Source: Prunella strophiata (taxonomy: Eukaryota; Chordata; Aves; Passeriformes; Prunellidae). From it: DNA of 64,000 nt. The position numbers and the translations under genes were made by a program. How positions within the stretch are numbered: position 1 is the stretch's first letter; each line of letters opens with the position of its first letter. The DNA lies in NCBI GenBank assembly GCA_036583965.1, contig JAZBQD010000015.1:66680330-66744329 (forward strand). The letters are read 5' to 3'. This document shows, in pieces, positions 24,201-34,927 of this stretch. The notes under the pieces were generated by a model that had not been told where the DNA came from, did not search any database, and worked only from the letters and a program-made list of their open reading frames with translations.

Positions 24201-25397
24201 TTTCTTAAAATTTTGTTCAATCTCTGTTTAGAGGCAGGGATTGTTGAATTATAGAAGCAGAGCAGTAGCATAATACTTTGCAAGATGATATATGCAAGTA
24301 TTGTAAATTCCATGTTCACCCTGAGCTCTTTCCAATCCTTCTCTTTTTTTCCCTTTCAACAATGGTTTTATTTCAGCAAGTGGAATTTCCATCAATTCTC
24401 CCTGCTTTGAAAGGTTTTTGGGTCAAAACCCCACGTCAGATCTAATTGCCAGTTTCTGACAAGGGACACCTAAGTTGATACATGGAATATGAGTGTCCCA
24501 TTTGAAATATCACAGATTGGTATAGTTCAACACCTGAAACAGAGCATTTTAGCATGACTGTCCTACACATTCTGTTCTGTATTTTAAGTATTTTGCATTT
24601 ATGTTTACAGATTATAATACCATGCATAGGCAATCAGCTCACTTTCTGGAGAATATTTTGTGAGCTAATTTAGTTTAGGTCAAATATCTAGGGATGATCT
24701 AAGTACCAAAATATCTTAATGAAGTTCCTGATGACTTTGGCCAAGTCCCTGAACTTTTTATGATTGCAAATTTGTCTGATTCTTTTTTCTGTGGACTTTT
24801 AATATAGCAAAAATACTTGGAGCACTGTTAAATTTTCTGTGAAGTTAAAGTTTACATTCTTTAGTTTTACATTTGACACTTATTTTGAAATCCATGTTTT
24901 TTATTTAATTCATCTAGATTGTCATAAAGATTTGAATTCAAGTAAGGTAAAAAAGCTTGCTTTAAAAAGTAATATTTCTGGGAAAGAGGTGTAGCAGGAA
25001 GCGATGTTGCATTCCGTGCCAATTGCTCTGAGTTGCAGGAAGAGGAAAGGCATCCTTCCTTTGGGAAGGGGGGTGGAGATAATGAGAAAGAAGGTGTATT
25101 TAGGGTTACTTATGAAGCACTTAGCAAGGGAGACAGGAAGGTGATATTTTGGACCAATTATCCAAAGCACAAAGTTTTGTAGTGATGGGGAACATCAGCT
25201 AGAGCCGTAACTGTTTGTAAAGGATACAGCCTACAGCAAACTTGTGCAAGTTCCTTAGAAGAGTTTTCTCATACAGAAGTAGCAGAAAGTCTCCAGGCCT
25301 TTCTGTCATTGGTTAACTACTAATTTTAAGCTTACTCTTAACTTTCCAAGTGGACAATTTGAATCTATTTTTAGAAAAGGCAAGTGGCAAAACATGA

Positions 25398-25403
25398 AAT
25401 AAA
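25398..25403 (+). promoter_or_regulatory. AATAAA 15 nt before the AAAAC array
   Basis: The hexamer AATAAA lies 15 nt upstream of the first A-tract of the array, the spacing expected between a polyadenylation signal and a poly(A) tail in a retroposed transcript. The 100 bp upstream show no recognisable 3' UTR or coding sequence, and no matching target-site duplication was seen beyond the array. AATAAA is common in AT-rich DNA, so this may be coincidence. Confidence 0.25.
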
Positions 25404-25418
25404 TATGTAAACCCACAG

Positions 25419-26429
25419 AAAAACAAAACAAACAAAACAAAACAAAACAAAACAAAACAAAACAAAACAAAACAAAACAAAACAAAACAAAACAAAACAA
25501 AACAAAACAAAACAAAACAAAACAAAACAAAACAAAACAAAACAAAACAAAACAAAACAAAACAAAACAAAACAAAACAAAACAAAACAAAACAAAACAA
25601 AACAAAACAAAACAAAACAAAACAAAACAAAACAAAACAAAACAAAACAAAACAAAACAAAACAAAACAAAACAAAACAAAACAAAACAAAACAAAACAA
25701 AACAAAACAAAACAAAACAAAACAAAACAAAACAAAACAAAACAAAACAAAACAAAACAAAACAAAACAAAACAAAACAAAACAAAACAAAACAAAACAA
25801 AACAAAACAAAACAAAACAAAACAAAACAAAACAAAACAAAACAAAACAAAACAAAACAAAACAAAACAAAACAAAACAAAACAAAACAAAACAAAACAA
25901 AACAAAACAAAACAAAACAAAACAAAACAAAACAAAACAAAACAAAACAAAACAAAACAAAACAAAACAAAACAAAACAAAACAAAACAAAACAAAACAA
26001 AACAAAACAAAACAAAACAAAACAAAACAAAACAAAACAAAACAAAACAAAACAAAACAAAACAAAACAAAACAAAACAAAACAAAACAAAACAAAACAA
26101 AACAAAACAAAACAAAACAAAACAAAACAAAACAAAACAAAACAAAACAAAACAAAACAAAACAAAACAAAACAAAACAAAACAAAACAAAACAAAACAA
26201 AACAAAACAAAACAAAACAAAACAAAACAAAACAAAACAAAACAAAACAAAACAAAACAAAACAAAACAAAACAAAACAAAACAAAACAAAACAAAACAA
26301 AACAAAACAAAACAAAACAAAACAAAACAAAACAAAACAAAACAAAACAAAACAAAACAAAACAAAACAAAACAAAACAAAACAAAACAAAACAAAACAA
26401 AACAAAACAAAACAAAACAAAACAAAACA
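25419..26429. repeat. Perfect (AAAAC)n pentanucleotide array, about 200 units
   Basis: Starting at 25419 there is one A5C unit, one A4C, one short A3C at 25430-25433, and then uninterrupted AAAAC units to 26429 without a single visible mismatch. That is close to 1,000 bp and about 200 copies. The minus strand reads (GTTTT)n. The unit holds no stop codon in any frame on either strand. The minus strand therefore shows three overlapping ORFs of 370-379 codons that endlessly encode the pentapeptide FCFVL, and the plus strand would read NKTKQ repeats. These are artefacts of the array, not genes. Complete purity implies either very recent expansion or ongoing homogenisation. The imperfect units only at the left end suggest growth to the right. 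The assembled length may differ from the true or allelic length. Confidence 0.99.
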
Positions 26430-27084
26430 TGTTATTAATGCACAATTATGCCTCTCAAAATGAAGAATGCTGGGAGAGAGCACTTAGAATTAAAGGTGAC
26501 ATTGACAATTTGCAGAAATGTCCTAAAATATGGTGAAATCCTATTAAAATTTCCTGCTAAAGCAGGACTATTGATTGTGTAAATGCAAGATAGCTAGGTA
26601 GCAGCTCTTGCCAAAATGGATGCATCAGAGCTGAACTGTAAGGTGTTGCAGATAGAGAAAGGAAAAGGCAATACTGTATTGTGAAGAGCTAGAAAGACTA
26701 CTGTTTTCAGAGATGTGAATCCATGCACCCCCTGCTTTTGCTGTCTGTAAAGGTACAGTTGCAGAACTGCTTTCAGTTTTAGGCATTACTATGCAAGGAA
26801 AACATCTTGGGTTATTGAATTAAAGACTCATCACCACACATGAGCACAAAGAAGCACAGAAACATGATTATAGGCAGGGGAGCTCCAGTAACCCTGATAG
26901 AGGCATGCCTGGCTGAGTTTCTGGCATACCTGATAGAGCTTCTGCCTGGCTCTTCCCAGGTCTGTCATAAAGAAATCACCAGCTCTTGTGCCAGCATGAA
27001 ACCCATTATGACAAATCAATGGGACAGGTTCTTCTGAATCCCTTTTTGGACTCTAAGGGGCTGGTGTTTAGGGGGTATGGGCCT
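26430..27084. other. Unique sequence, no gene seen
   Basis: Ordinary sequence right of the array. ORFs at 26831-27019 (minus) and 26840-27037 (plus) overlap on opposite strands, are short and show no domain. Confidence 0.5.
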
Positions 27085-27864
27085 TGTTGTGGGATGCAAG
27101 GGGAAAGGCATCTCAGCATTGAATATGTCTTACTAAGGGAGGTTTAAGGAAGGAACCAAAAGCAGGAAAAAATGCAGGAATTTTTGAGGTTTGGGGAAGA
27201 AGAAAATTGGGAAAACTGAGAGGATAATAAAATGAGACTGTTTTATGTAAGCAAGTTGCTGACTGGTGTGCTTGCCTAGCTTGCCCTGAGCTTGACCAAT
27301 GTATAACTAGTTAACACCAAACTGGTAGTCAGTGAGTAAGATGAAGCTTGGGAGTCACAGATTGGATTGGCCGTGAGTCTGGAGAAACTGGAGCAGTCTG
27401 TGAGCTGACTAGTGGAGGGATCAGGATGTCCAAGCCAGCTGTTGCAGAGAGCATGGCCTCTGGGAGCCTACAGCTTCAGGAAATGTCATAAACCTGGGTC
27501 AGCAGCCATAGAGATCTGGTTGCATATTTTTGTGTCTTTGAGTGAGGCAGCTGGGAGGCCAACACATCAAGGATATAGGGAACTACACAGACTGAATGTC
27601 TAAGGCCAGTGGCTGAAGACATATATTTTATTTATGTGTGTCTGTAAATATATAGATTTTTTCACCCACATAAGGGAACAAGATCAAGCCATTTGTGCTC
27701 TTTTTGTTTGAGTGCTATGCTCAGTGTTCCTGTATCAGTGTGGCCAGTTGTGTGAATCTATATTGCACTGTGTGTATGTCTATTTAGAGTACTCTCAGAC
27801 ACACCACTGCTGGCTGGGCCTGGGGTGCCCTGAGCTGATCCACCAGATTCAGCAATTTGTGACA
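27085..27864. other. GC-richer unclassified block, possibly LTR-like
   Basis: The block is less AT-rich than its surroundings. It starts with TGTTGTGGGATGCAAGGGG just after a G-rich GGGGGTATGGG, contains an AATAAAAT motif near 27228, and its distinctive sequence ends near GATCCACCAGATTC and CAATTTGTGACA. A TG start, an internal poly(A)-signal-like motif and a CA end fit a retroviral LTR of about 780 bp. However, I could not match it with certainty to a known family, and the bases flanking the proposed ends do not form a target duplication. Single-copy conserved sequence is the alternative. Confidence 0.25.
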
Positions 27865-30800
27865 AGTATAAACCTGAGAGACAGACAGTAAGAATTGTGA
27901 GAACAGTGAAGAAATGAGTTTTCTGGGTAAAAAGAGAATTAAATGAGAACAAAGATGTGCTTTGGTATGTAAGAGGAAACACAAAGGGGAGGGAAATAAT
28001 CTGTAGTGCAGATTCAAGTATTAAAGGAGTTTTAGCAGTAGGCCAAGCTACCTGATAGGTAGCAAAGCCAAAACTTTTGTGATTTGCATAAACAAGCTGT
28101 TGAAGTTCTGTCTGCAAAGGTTTTTATGAGTAGGTTCTACTATCTTCAGTGAGGAATGTTGTTGTTAATCCTGTCTTTCGTTGGGGAATAGTTATAGTTT
28201 CCTTTGTGCTTTCATGCTTTAAAAATCTTATGTCTTTTAGAAATTTCTGTTTAAATTTGACACTGACCTATCATGTTTTATGACACTGGATGTATACCTG
28301 GTGATAGGACTTGAAGGATTTGTTATGATCAGCCTCTTATATCCTGCAGCAAATGGATGAATTCCAAGTCCTCTGCAGATGGAAGGTTTCAGGCTCAGAC
28401 CCAAGGTTTTAGAAATTTTTGGGGTCACAGTGGTCTCTGAATATGAGCCTTTTGTATAGAAAATAAATAATTCAGGACCTGAAGACAGATTTTGAGGTTG
28501 ATTAGCCTTTTTTGTTGACATAGCATTTTTCAATGTAAATGTAATTCTTGTGTTGCCATTTTTCTTCACCTCTTTCCTTGGATGAACATTTATTTCTTTG
28601 CAAGGTGCCCTTATTCTGTGTGAATTGGCTTGAAGCACTAGGCAGATGCTTCTTGCTCATTGATGACAGATATTTAGAGAAGGCTGAGGGCTATCAAGGC
28701 AGGATTCTTCCAGCATTGTTGGTACTTATCTGTCTCATCCGAGTAGCTGTGCTTGTGGTTTGTGGTGCCCTGCTACGTGAAGTGGTAATTATTTATTGAT
28801 TTATCTCACTGCAGAAAGCCCTCCACATTCGTTCTGTGAGATGAAAAAGGAATCCTTAAACCACAGTGTCAGAGAAAATATCTGAATGATAACTCTAGGA
28901 TAAACCACAGCAAGTGGGCCCTGCTTCTAGCACTGGACACTGGCTGAGGCAGCAGGCTACTTTGAAGTTCCCTCAGTGGACTCCTTTAGAGTGGTGGGAG
29001 AAAAGACAATTGTGGTTCTCATGGGAAAGAAGTAGCTGTGAAGGTTTTGCAGGATGAGGGCCAGGAAGTTAGGTGTCAGTCTGGGACGTATTTGATCATT
29101 ACTGACCCTGGACTGCACCAGAGCACTTGACAGAATTTGCTTCTTCCATGTCTGCTGGGCATGTTCATCAGGGCAGCTATCACTTACTGTTTTCCTTCAG
29201 CAAAGGGCCTGACTATAATTCCTCCTGGAGGTAAAAGTCACTTCTGGTTTGGTAATGAGCACAGTATCTAGAATCACTGGTACATATGCATGAGCAGCCC
29301 TTGCTGCAGCCCACACTGGAAACAGGAGTATAGGGAAACATAAAGCATAGATAAGGAGACAGTAGGTACCTAAACTGTTACATGATGCAAAAGAACAGAA
29401 AATAATTCCACATATGACCTATGGTTTTGTGTCAAATCCCTAGTGAGCACACCTGAAGAAGGAAAAAAAAACGTGGTCACATGTAGCCTAAGGCAGTGAC
29501 ATTTCCTGCAAATGACACAAGAATGGAAGCTTTATGTATCTGTCCCCACTTGAGATATGTTTCCTTTCTGCCATAATTAAAATAATGACATCAGGCAACT
29601 TCTTACGTTAATGTTTTGGGAGTATCAAATCTCTGTGCTGCTTTGAGAACCTGGCCTTGATGGCACAGTTGGAAGGTGGGTCAGGAAACATAGGAAGTTG
29701 AATCTCACAACATAGTCTAAAACAACTACAAGTAAGAGGCAGCATCTTTTGCTGAGAAGACATTATACATGCATATCTTAGAATAACTGTGAATATTAGA
29801 GTATCACTAGACTGTTCTGTAGGAGCAGCTGGTCAGTTCCTGCCCTCTCACACCACTTCCTCTTAACAGGCTGAGTGACATAGCTTTGGCACACTGAGGA
29901 TTCAAATGTGGTCAGTGGAGCAGATATGGATACCATATAAGTGATCCTATTTTGTGATTTTTAGGGAAAAATCTGAGGCAGAATGTGACCCTTCCATCAG
30001 CACTGAGAAAGCAACACAATAAAGAAGTCCCTGGCAGAAACCTCATTGAGTATTTCATGAGAGTCCTCACAGGAAATGTTGCTGCTTGATATCAGTGAAC
30101 TCAGCAAGTACTTGTGCCTTGTTCAGTAAGGAACAAGGAGGCAGAGGAGGGGCTTTGGTGCTAGTCTTTGCTCATGGCCAGTCAAAATATTATTGTGGAT
30201 TTTTTTGAGTGTGGCTATTATTGTAAGTGCTACATCAGAATATGGGTACTTGTCCTACATCTGGAAGGAGATTTTTTACTGCTGCTGAAGTGTTGGAGAT
30301 AGTGGAGGAATTATAAAAGACACTGTAGTCTGTGGTTAGGGATGGAGATTCAACTGGTCAATCCTTCTTTGTTAATGTGCACTGGAATGGATTCTTCTTC
30401 CAGAAATACATCAGGAGGGTTTTTCACATGTTTCTTGACCATCCACTAGTCTGGTCTTTCTATCCTGAATTAATGCAGTTTTATATATCATCTGCATCTT
30501 TATTGATGCCAGACAGGCACTGTAGCATCTGCCTACTTTCTTACGTGACAGTGTTTAGATTTTTACTTAGGGGAGCATCTTAGTAAAGTGCTTACTGAAG
30601 AGCTCTCCTGATACTGCAACATTTTTGGGAAAGAAAAGCCACCAAAATTCTCCATAAATTGTGTTAAAATTCAAGGCAGAATCCAAAGTACATCTCAGTA
30701 TTTATTTTCCTGAGATTTAGGTTGAATAATAATCTTTTAACTTAAACGTTTATGACAATGATGTGAACACTTACAGGATAGACTGTTCAAGACTGTCGTG

Positions 30801-31092
30801 TACAGGATCAGGGAGCATGCACATACTGCTTAAGAACTATATACAGACTAATTTTTCTTTAACCAAAACTGCAAATATATTCCTACATTCAAGTGACATA
30901 AAACTGCCATATCAGCCTCAATGTGCAATATGGGTTTCTATCACCTAAACATCCCAGTGTATCTTCACAGTATCTTTATTGTTGCTCAGATTCAGAGCTT
31001 GACACTTCAGCCTTTGCTCCAAAGGATCTGAAGGTCAGTGTCATGGGAGAGAAGGCACCTGACAGAAACACAATGGCCTTCTTGGAAAGTTT
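27865..31092. other. Unique sequence, no gene seen
   Basis: Somewhat less AT-rich than the rest, particularly 28900-30150, but no family could be named. ORFs at 28237-28638 (minus, 133 codons, starts at GTG) and 28548-28799 (plus) overlap and have no domain. No splice-flanked exon was convincing. Confidence 0.45.
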
Positions 31093-31254
31093 GTGTGCTT
31101 TTCTTTTGTTACAATGAAAATGCATCTTCCCTGAGACTAGCGCTGCTGTTGGCAGTCTCAAGGGAAAGGGGAAGTTCTGATTTACACTTTCTTTTCTTGA
31201 AGGTCTCTCTGGTAGAGCAGGATGCAGAAGCCCCTCCTGCCATGACTTGCACTG
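31093..31254. repeat. Unidentified dispersed repeat, copy A
   Basis: This copy aligns by eye with 31967-32144. Shared words in the same order are TGTTAC, AAAATGCATCT, AGTCTCAAGGG, TCTGATTTACA, CTCTCTGG, AGAGCA, CCTCCTGC or its close variant, and CTTG.ACTG. Copy A lacks about 18 bp that copy B carries after CTCTCTGG. The relationship is unmistakable but diverged, roughly one difference in four or five bases over the aligned parts. I do not recognise the family. It does not resemble CR1 or the LTRs in this window. Confidence 0.75.
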
Positions 31255-31966
31255 AAGTTCCTTTGTGGGGAGAACAGATGAGTTCAGCATAGAGGTCAGT
31301 TCATCCTTGTGCTCAGGAGCAATTTCCATCCTCAGGTAACACCCCTTCCAAGCTGTCTGGCAGTGCTGCTCTCAGCAGTGGTCTGTTTGTTGACATGCAT
31401 ATTGGAAACAGTAGCAGACTGCTGGGATGTAAAAATATTTATTTGCTGCCTTGCAATGCCTCAGCTTGTCAAAATATATTCAGATAACAGTGAAGACTGT
31501 CATGCAGTGTGGGACATGACAACAACATAATAGGATCAATAGAATTCCTCTTGACAGGACACCAATGGATAGGCCAAACAAGGATAGCAGGTTTTTTTCC
31601 TTCTCTTGCTGCTAAAAAGTGGTCCTGATTCTAGGAAAGGGAACTACTTCTGGGTTAAAAACAAAAGAAAAGAAAGAAGCAGACCTGAAAGTGTCATAAA
31701 TACTTTGGAATATGGGAAAGATATTTTTTTTTTCTTTTTAACAAGCATGTTAGCTAATTTGTTAAGTAAATTCTTCACAGATTCTTGGTAGAATATAAGT
31801 GTATTTTATGTATGACATCAGTCTCCTCTACCAAAATTAGTTCATTTCTGTGCTGAAGAAGGTGACTTGAGGCTTGGCCAACTTTTATTCTGCACAGAAA
31901 TACCCTTGGCATTGTGGCTTAAAAAAAATAAATGCTGTTTGGTTATCTAACTCCAATGAAAATTTT
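31255..31966. other. Spacer between the two repeat copies
   Basis: No similarity between this spacer and sequence outside the pair was noticed. It contains short chance ORFs only. The two repeats start 874 bp apart in the same orientation, so either a local duplication followed by divergence or two independent insertions would fit. Confidence 0.5.
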
Positions 31967-32144
31967 ATATGCTTTTGTTATGTTACCATGGAAAAATGCA
32001 TCTCCCCTGTTAGATGGTTGATAGTCTCAAGGGTAAAGAAAAGGTCTGATTTACAATTTATTCCCTGAAAAATATCTCTCTGGATAACTTGCATCAATTT
32101 AGGAGAGCATGGTGTGGAAACCTCTCCTGCTGTGGCTTGTACTG
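31967..32144. repeat. Unidentified dispersed repeat, copy B
   Basis: Second, slightly longer copy of the element at 31093-31254, in the same orientation. It contains TGTTACCATGG, AAAAATGCATCTCCCCTG, AGTCTCAAGGGTAAAG, GGTCTGATTTACA, CTCTCTGG and CCTCTCCTGCTGTGG. Similarity stops soon after CTTGTACTG. No ORF spans it. Confidence 0.75.
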
Positions 32145-34895
32145 CCATCTGATTACTAACTATGCTGAAATCCCTATAAATTTTCTATGAAATAGTATTC
32201 AATTAGACTCCATGAAAAAAAAAAAAATAAAGCAAGTTAAATAACACTAGAAATTCCTATAGCCTTCTGTTCATTATGCATGAAGTTGTTTGCTGTTTTT
32301 AATCCCAAGGATTCTGCATCTTGTTGAGTCATATTATTTAATGCATGTTATAGTTCTTCTAGAGTGCTTATAATTGTCTGAGTAGTCTTTATGATTGCTT
32401 TTTATTACTTCATTTATGTGTAGAACTGCATTCATTCTTACTGTCTATCATGAAATCAGAGCCAGGAATTGCTGACTAAATCCTCACGCAAAACTAGAAT
32501 GAATACAGGAAATAAAACCAGATAATTAACTTTTCTGTTTTTACAATCCTTTTTATTTGTGATCATTCAGAAGAGTGACATTTTGCTTTTTTCCAAAGCA
32601 ATATTTTTGAAAATCATAATTTTGCCTCTAGGTATAAATATATTTCACTGAGCATATTAACATTGAAGTGCTATGGAGACTTCTCATAAGTAGTCATGCA
32701 GTATTTTAGCATCAGCTCCATTTTGAGCAGAAATTCAGTGTTGAAAGGGCTTATTCTCAGAGACTTGAGGTTCAAAGCAAATTTTAGTGCTTTCTTGATT
32801 TCTCAATGTGGCAAGATATGGAAATGGAAAATTTGAAGAAGTATGACAGAAAGATATAGGTTATTTTACCGATATTTTGTTTATTACTGGTTTGAACTGG
32901 CTGAGATAAAAGAAAAACTTTATTACTTTTTAACTGAAACAAAATAAATAATCATCAAAACCCTCTACATCTTTTTAATTATCCAAATAATTATGTTCAT
33001 AGAAACTTTCTGTTTCAGAACTTTTCATACTAATTTTTGTTTTTCAGTGAGTCTCCTGCCAGAAAAGTAGCTCATGCACTGAGCAGTAGCACAGCTGTGT
33101 CAGTTGGCAGGCCAGTTACACAACCCAAGCAATGGCAAAGCAGTGATTTTACAAATAAACACAAGATAAATGTTGCATGAAAACTCAGGCATTAACTTTC
33201 AGAAATAAAATAAATTTCTCATGCATCTCCTGGCTATTCCTTTTTGCTAGGCAGTGTTTATATTTGCCAAGAATTCTCAGTAGATAGGGATGGTTTTCTT
33301 TTTGCAGGAAACTGATCTGCAAATCCCTTCTTTTTTTTAATCCTTCCCCCTTGTCTGTCTTATTTTTACTCCTTCATGAGTTTCTGAAGAGGAGGAAGAC
33401 CTGGCTATTTTGCCACCCTCCATTTGGATATGAGCTAAAATCCACCAAAGTCAGTGAGATGCTCTGCATTGAATTTTTTAGGTACTGAATCACACCTCTA
33501 ATTCTTTGAAGAGTATAGCAACACAAATTAATTGTATTAATACAAGAGATGTACCTCACATCTATTGATATATTTTCATTAAATAACAAATGCATGTTCA
33601 TCACAAAACCTACAGTTTAACCATGCAGCAGTAAAGTGTGACTATAGTATCTTCTGTCCAGCTAAAAGTTTACAACTGTTTATTCAGAAGTAGAGTTTTG
33701 TGAGCTAAATAGAGAGTACGAAATTAGAAGAAAATAAAAATAATAATAGGAAAAAATCAGAGAAAATAAAAAAGAAATACTTTACTGCCTCTGTTTGTAT
33801 TGTTTTATGGGTGAGACTAACTAATATTTAAAAGCTAATATCTTGAAATTAATTTAGATATTTTATTGAGCACTGAATGTTTCTAAAGTCTCCTTTAGAA
33901 TCTCATTTAATGGATATATCATAATCATGAAAGCTGCTGTGTATGAGGCTACCAAATGGTGATTTGGAAAAGGTATAGATTCCGCTTTTTCAGTCAGAGG
34001 CCTGTCTGAAGATATTTGATTGTCTTTGAGAAATAAATGGAACTGGGGACTAGTGGGTTTGGTCCTTAAGTAATGTATATTCAGTGGTTGAGAAATTAAG
34101 AAATTTGTCTTGCTTACTGCCAGGCTTCCAAATACACAAAGATTTTGGGAACAACCTGACAGAAACCCCTGAGTGACAAGTCAGATAATGATTATGGGAT
34201 GAATTAAGACACACAAGGCAAAACTGTGCTCCTGATTACTCCTATGGGGATGTCCAAAGGCATCTCTGCAAAGGGATTTGTGGACAGAATCAAATTTGCT
34301 CTGCCTGTGTTGCCAGATGCATTCAAGCTGATTCTGCCTTAAAATCTGGGAGATTATGGGTTTAAGATGAAGTCTTATACCTGAGGTGTAATCTATTAGT
34401 ATCTGAGGCCTTAGAAGTATGAAGTGGGTTTGAGGTATTTTTGTTGTTGTTATTGCTCTTTAAATTGGCTACATCTGCTCAAGGTAGAAGTATTAGGAAT
34501 AAAACCTTCTGTCTCCAGTTTTATATACCTGCCTAACTGCTGACTTCCACCTGGAAAGGCAAAATAGAACAAAAAGCAACAAAATGGAAATCTGAATTTT
34601 CCTACATTTCAGACCTCTCTGTGGCTAGCAGATATATGTGGCATGCTTGATCTAAAAAAGAAAAACACTAACAACCACCAACACATGCATATGTATTACT
34701 GACCTTTGTTTCTATTTCTTAAGCCAGGACCTACCATAATATTGTAAACACTCCACAACTGAAGAAATGTTCCTACTTTAAAGTTATGCTTAGTTATGTG
34801 GAAGTGTTCTTCCTGGAAGACTTACCAATTGTCTGTAGGCAAAGTACAAAACCAGCTTGATTTTCTTGAATTACTGCAAATTTTGAATTATTTAT

Positions 34896-34898
<3 letters not shown>

Positions 34899-34925
<27 letters not shown>
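34899..34925. repeat. T27 homopolymer
   Basis: Twenty-seven consecutive T. The polylysine-coding minus-strand ORF across it is an artefact. Confidence 0.95.

Positions 34926-34927
<2 letters not shown>

Larger units (their letters stand above)
18288..25418. other. Long AT-rich stretch, simple repeats only
   Basis: No gene or dated mobile element was recognised in these 7.1 kb. Simple repeats seen are: T/G-rich tract at 18709-18754, A18 at 20563-20580 followed by more A-rich sequence to 20593, T20 at 21257-21276, and an 11-bp unit TAGAAATCATA repeated exactly at 19928-19949. All ORFs are short and lack domains. Confidence 0.5.

Noticed and set aside
25419..26429. CRISPR-like or satellite array with spacers
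   Set aside because: The repeat is a 5-bp unit with no spacers of any kind, and the surroundings are vertebrate. It is a microsatellite.
25306..26483. Three 370-379-codon minus-strand ORFs
   Set aside because: They are translations of the (GTTTT)n strand of the AAAAC array in its three frames, repeating one pentapeptide. They are a property of a stop-free repeat unit, not a gene.
28237..28638. 133-codon minus-strand ORF
   Set aside because: GTG start, no domain, and about one frame of this length is expected by chance in 64 kb at this base composition when non-ATG starts are allowed.
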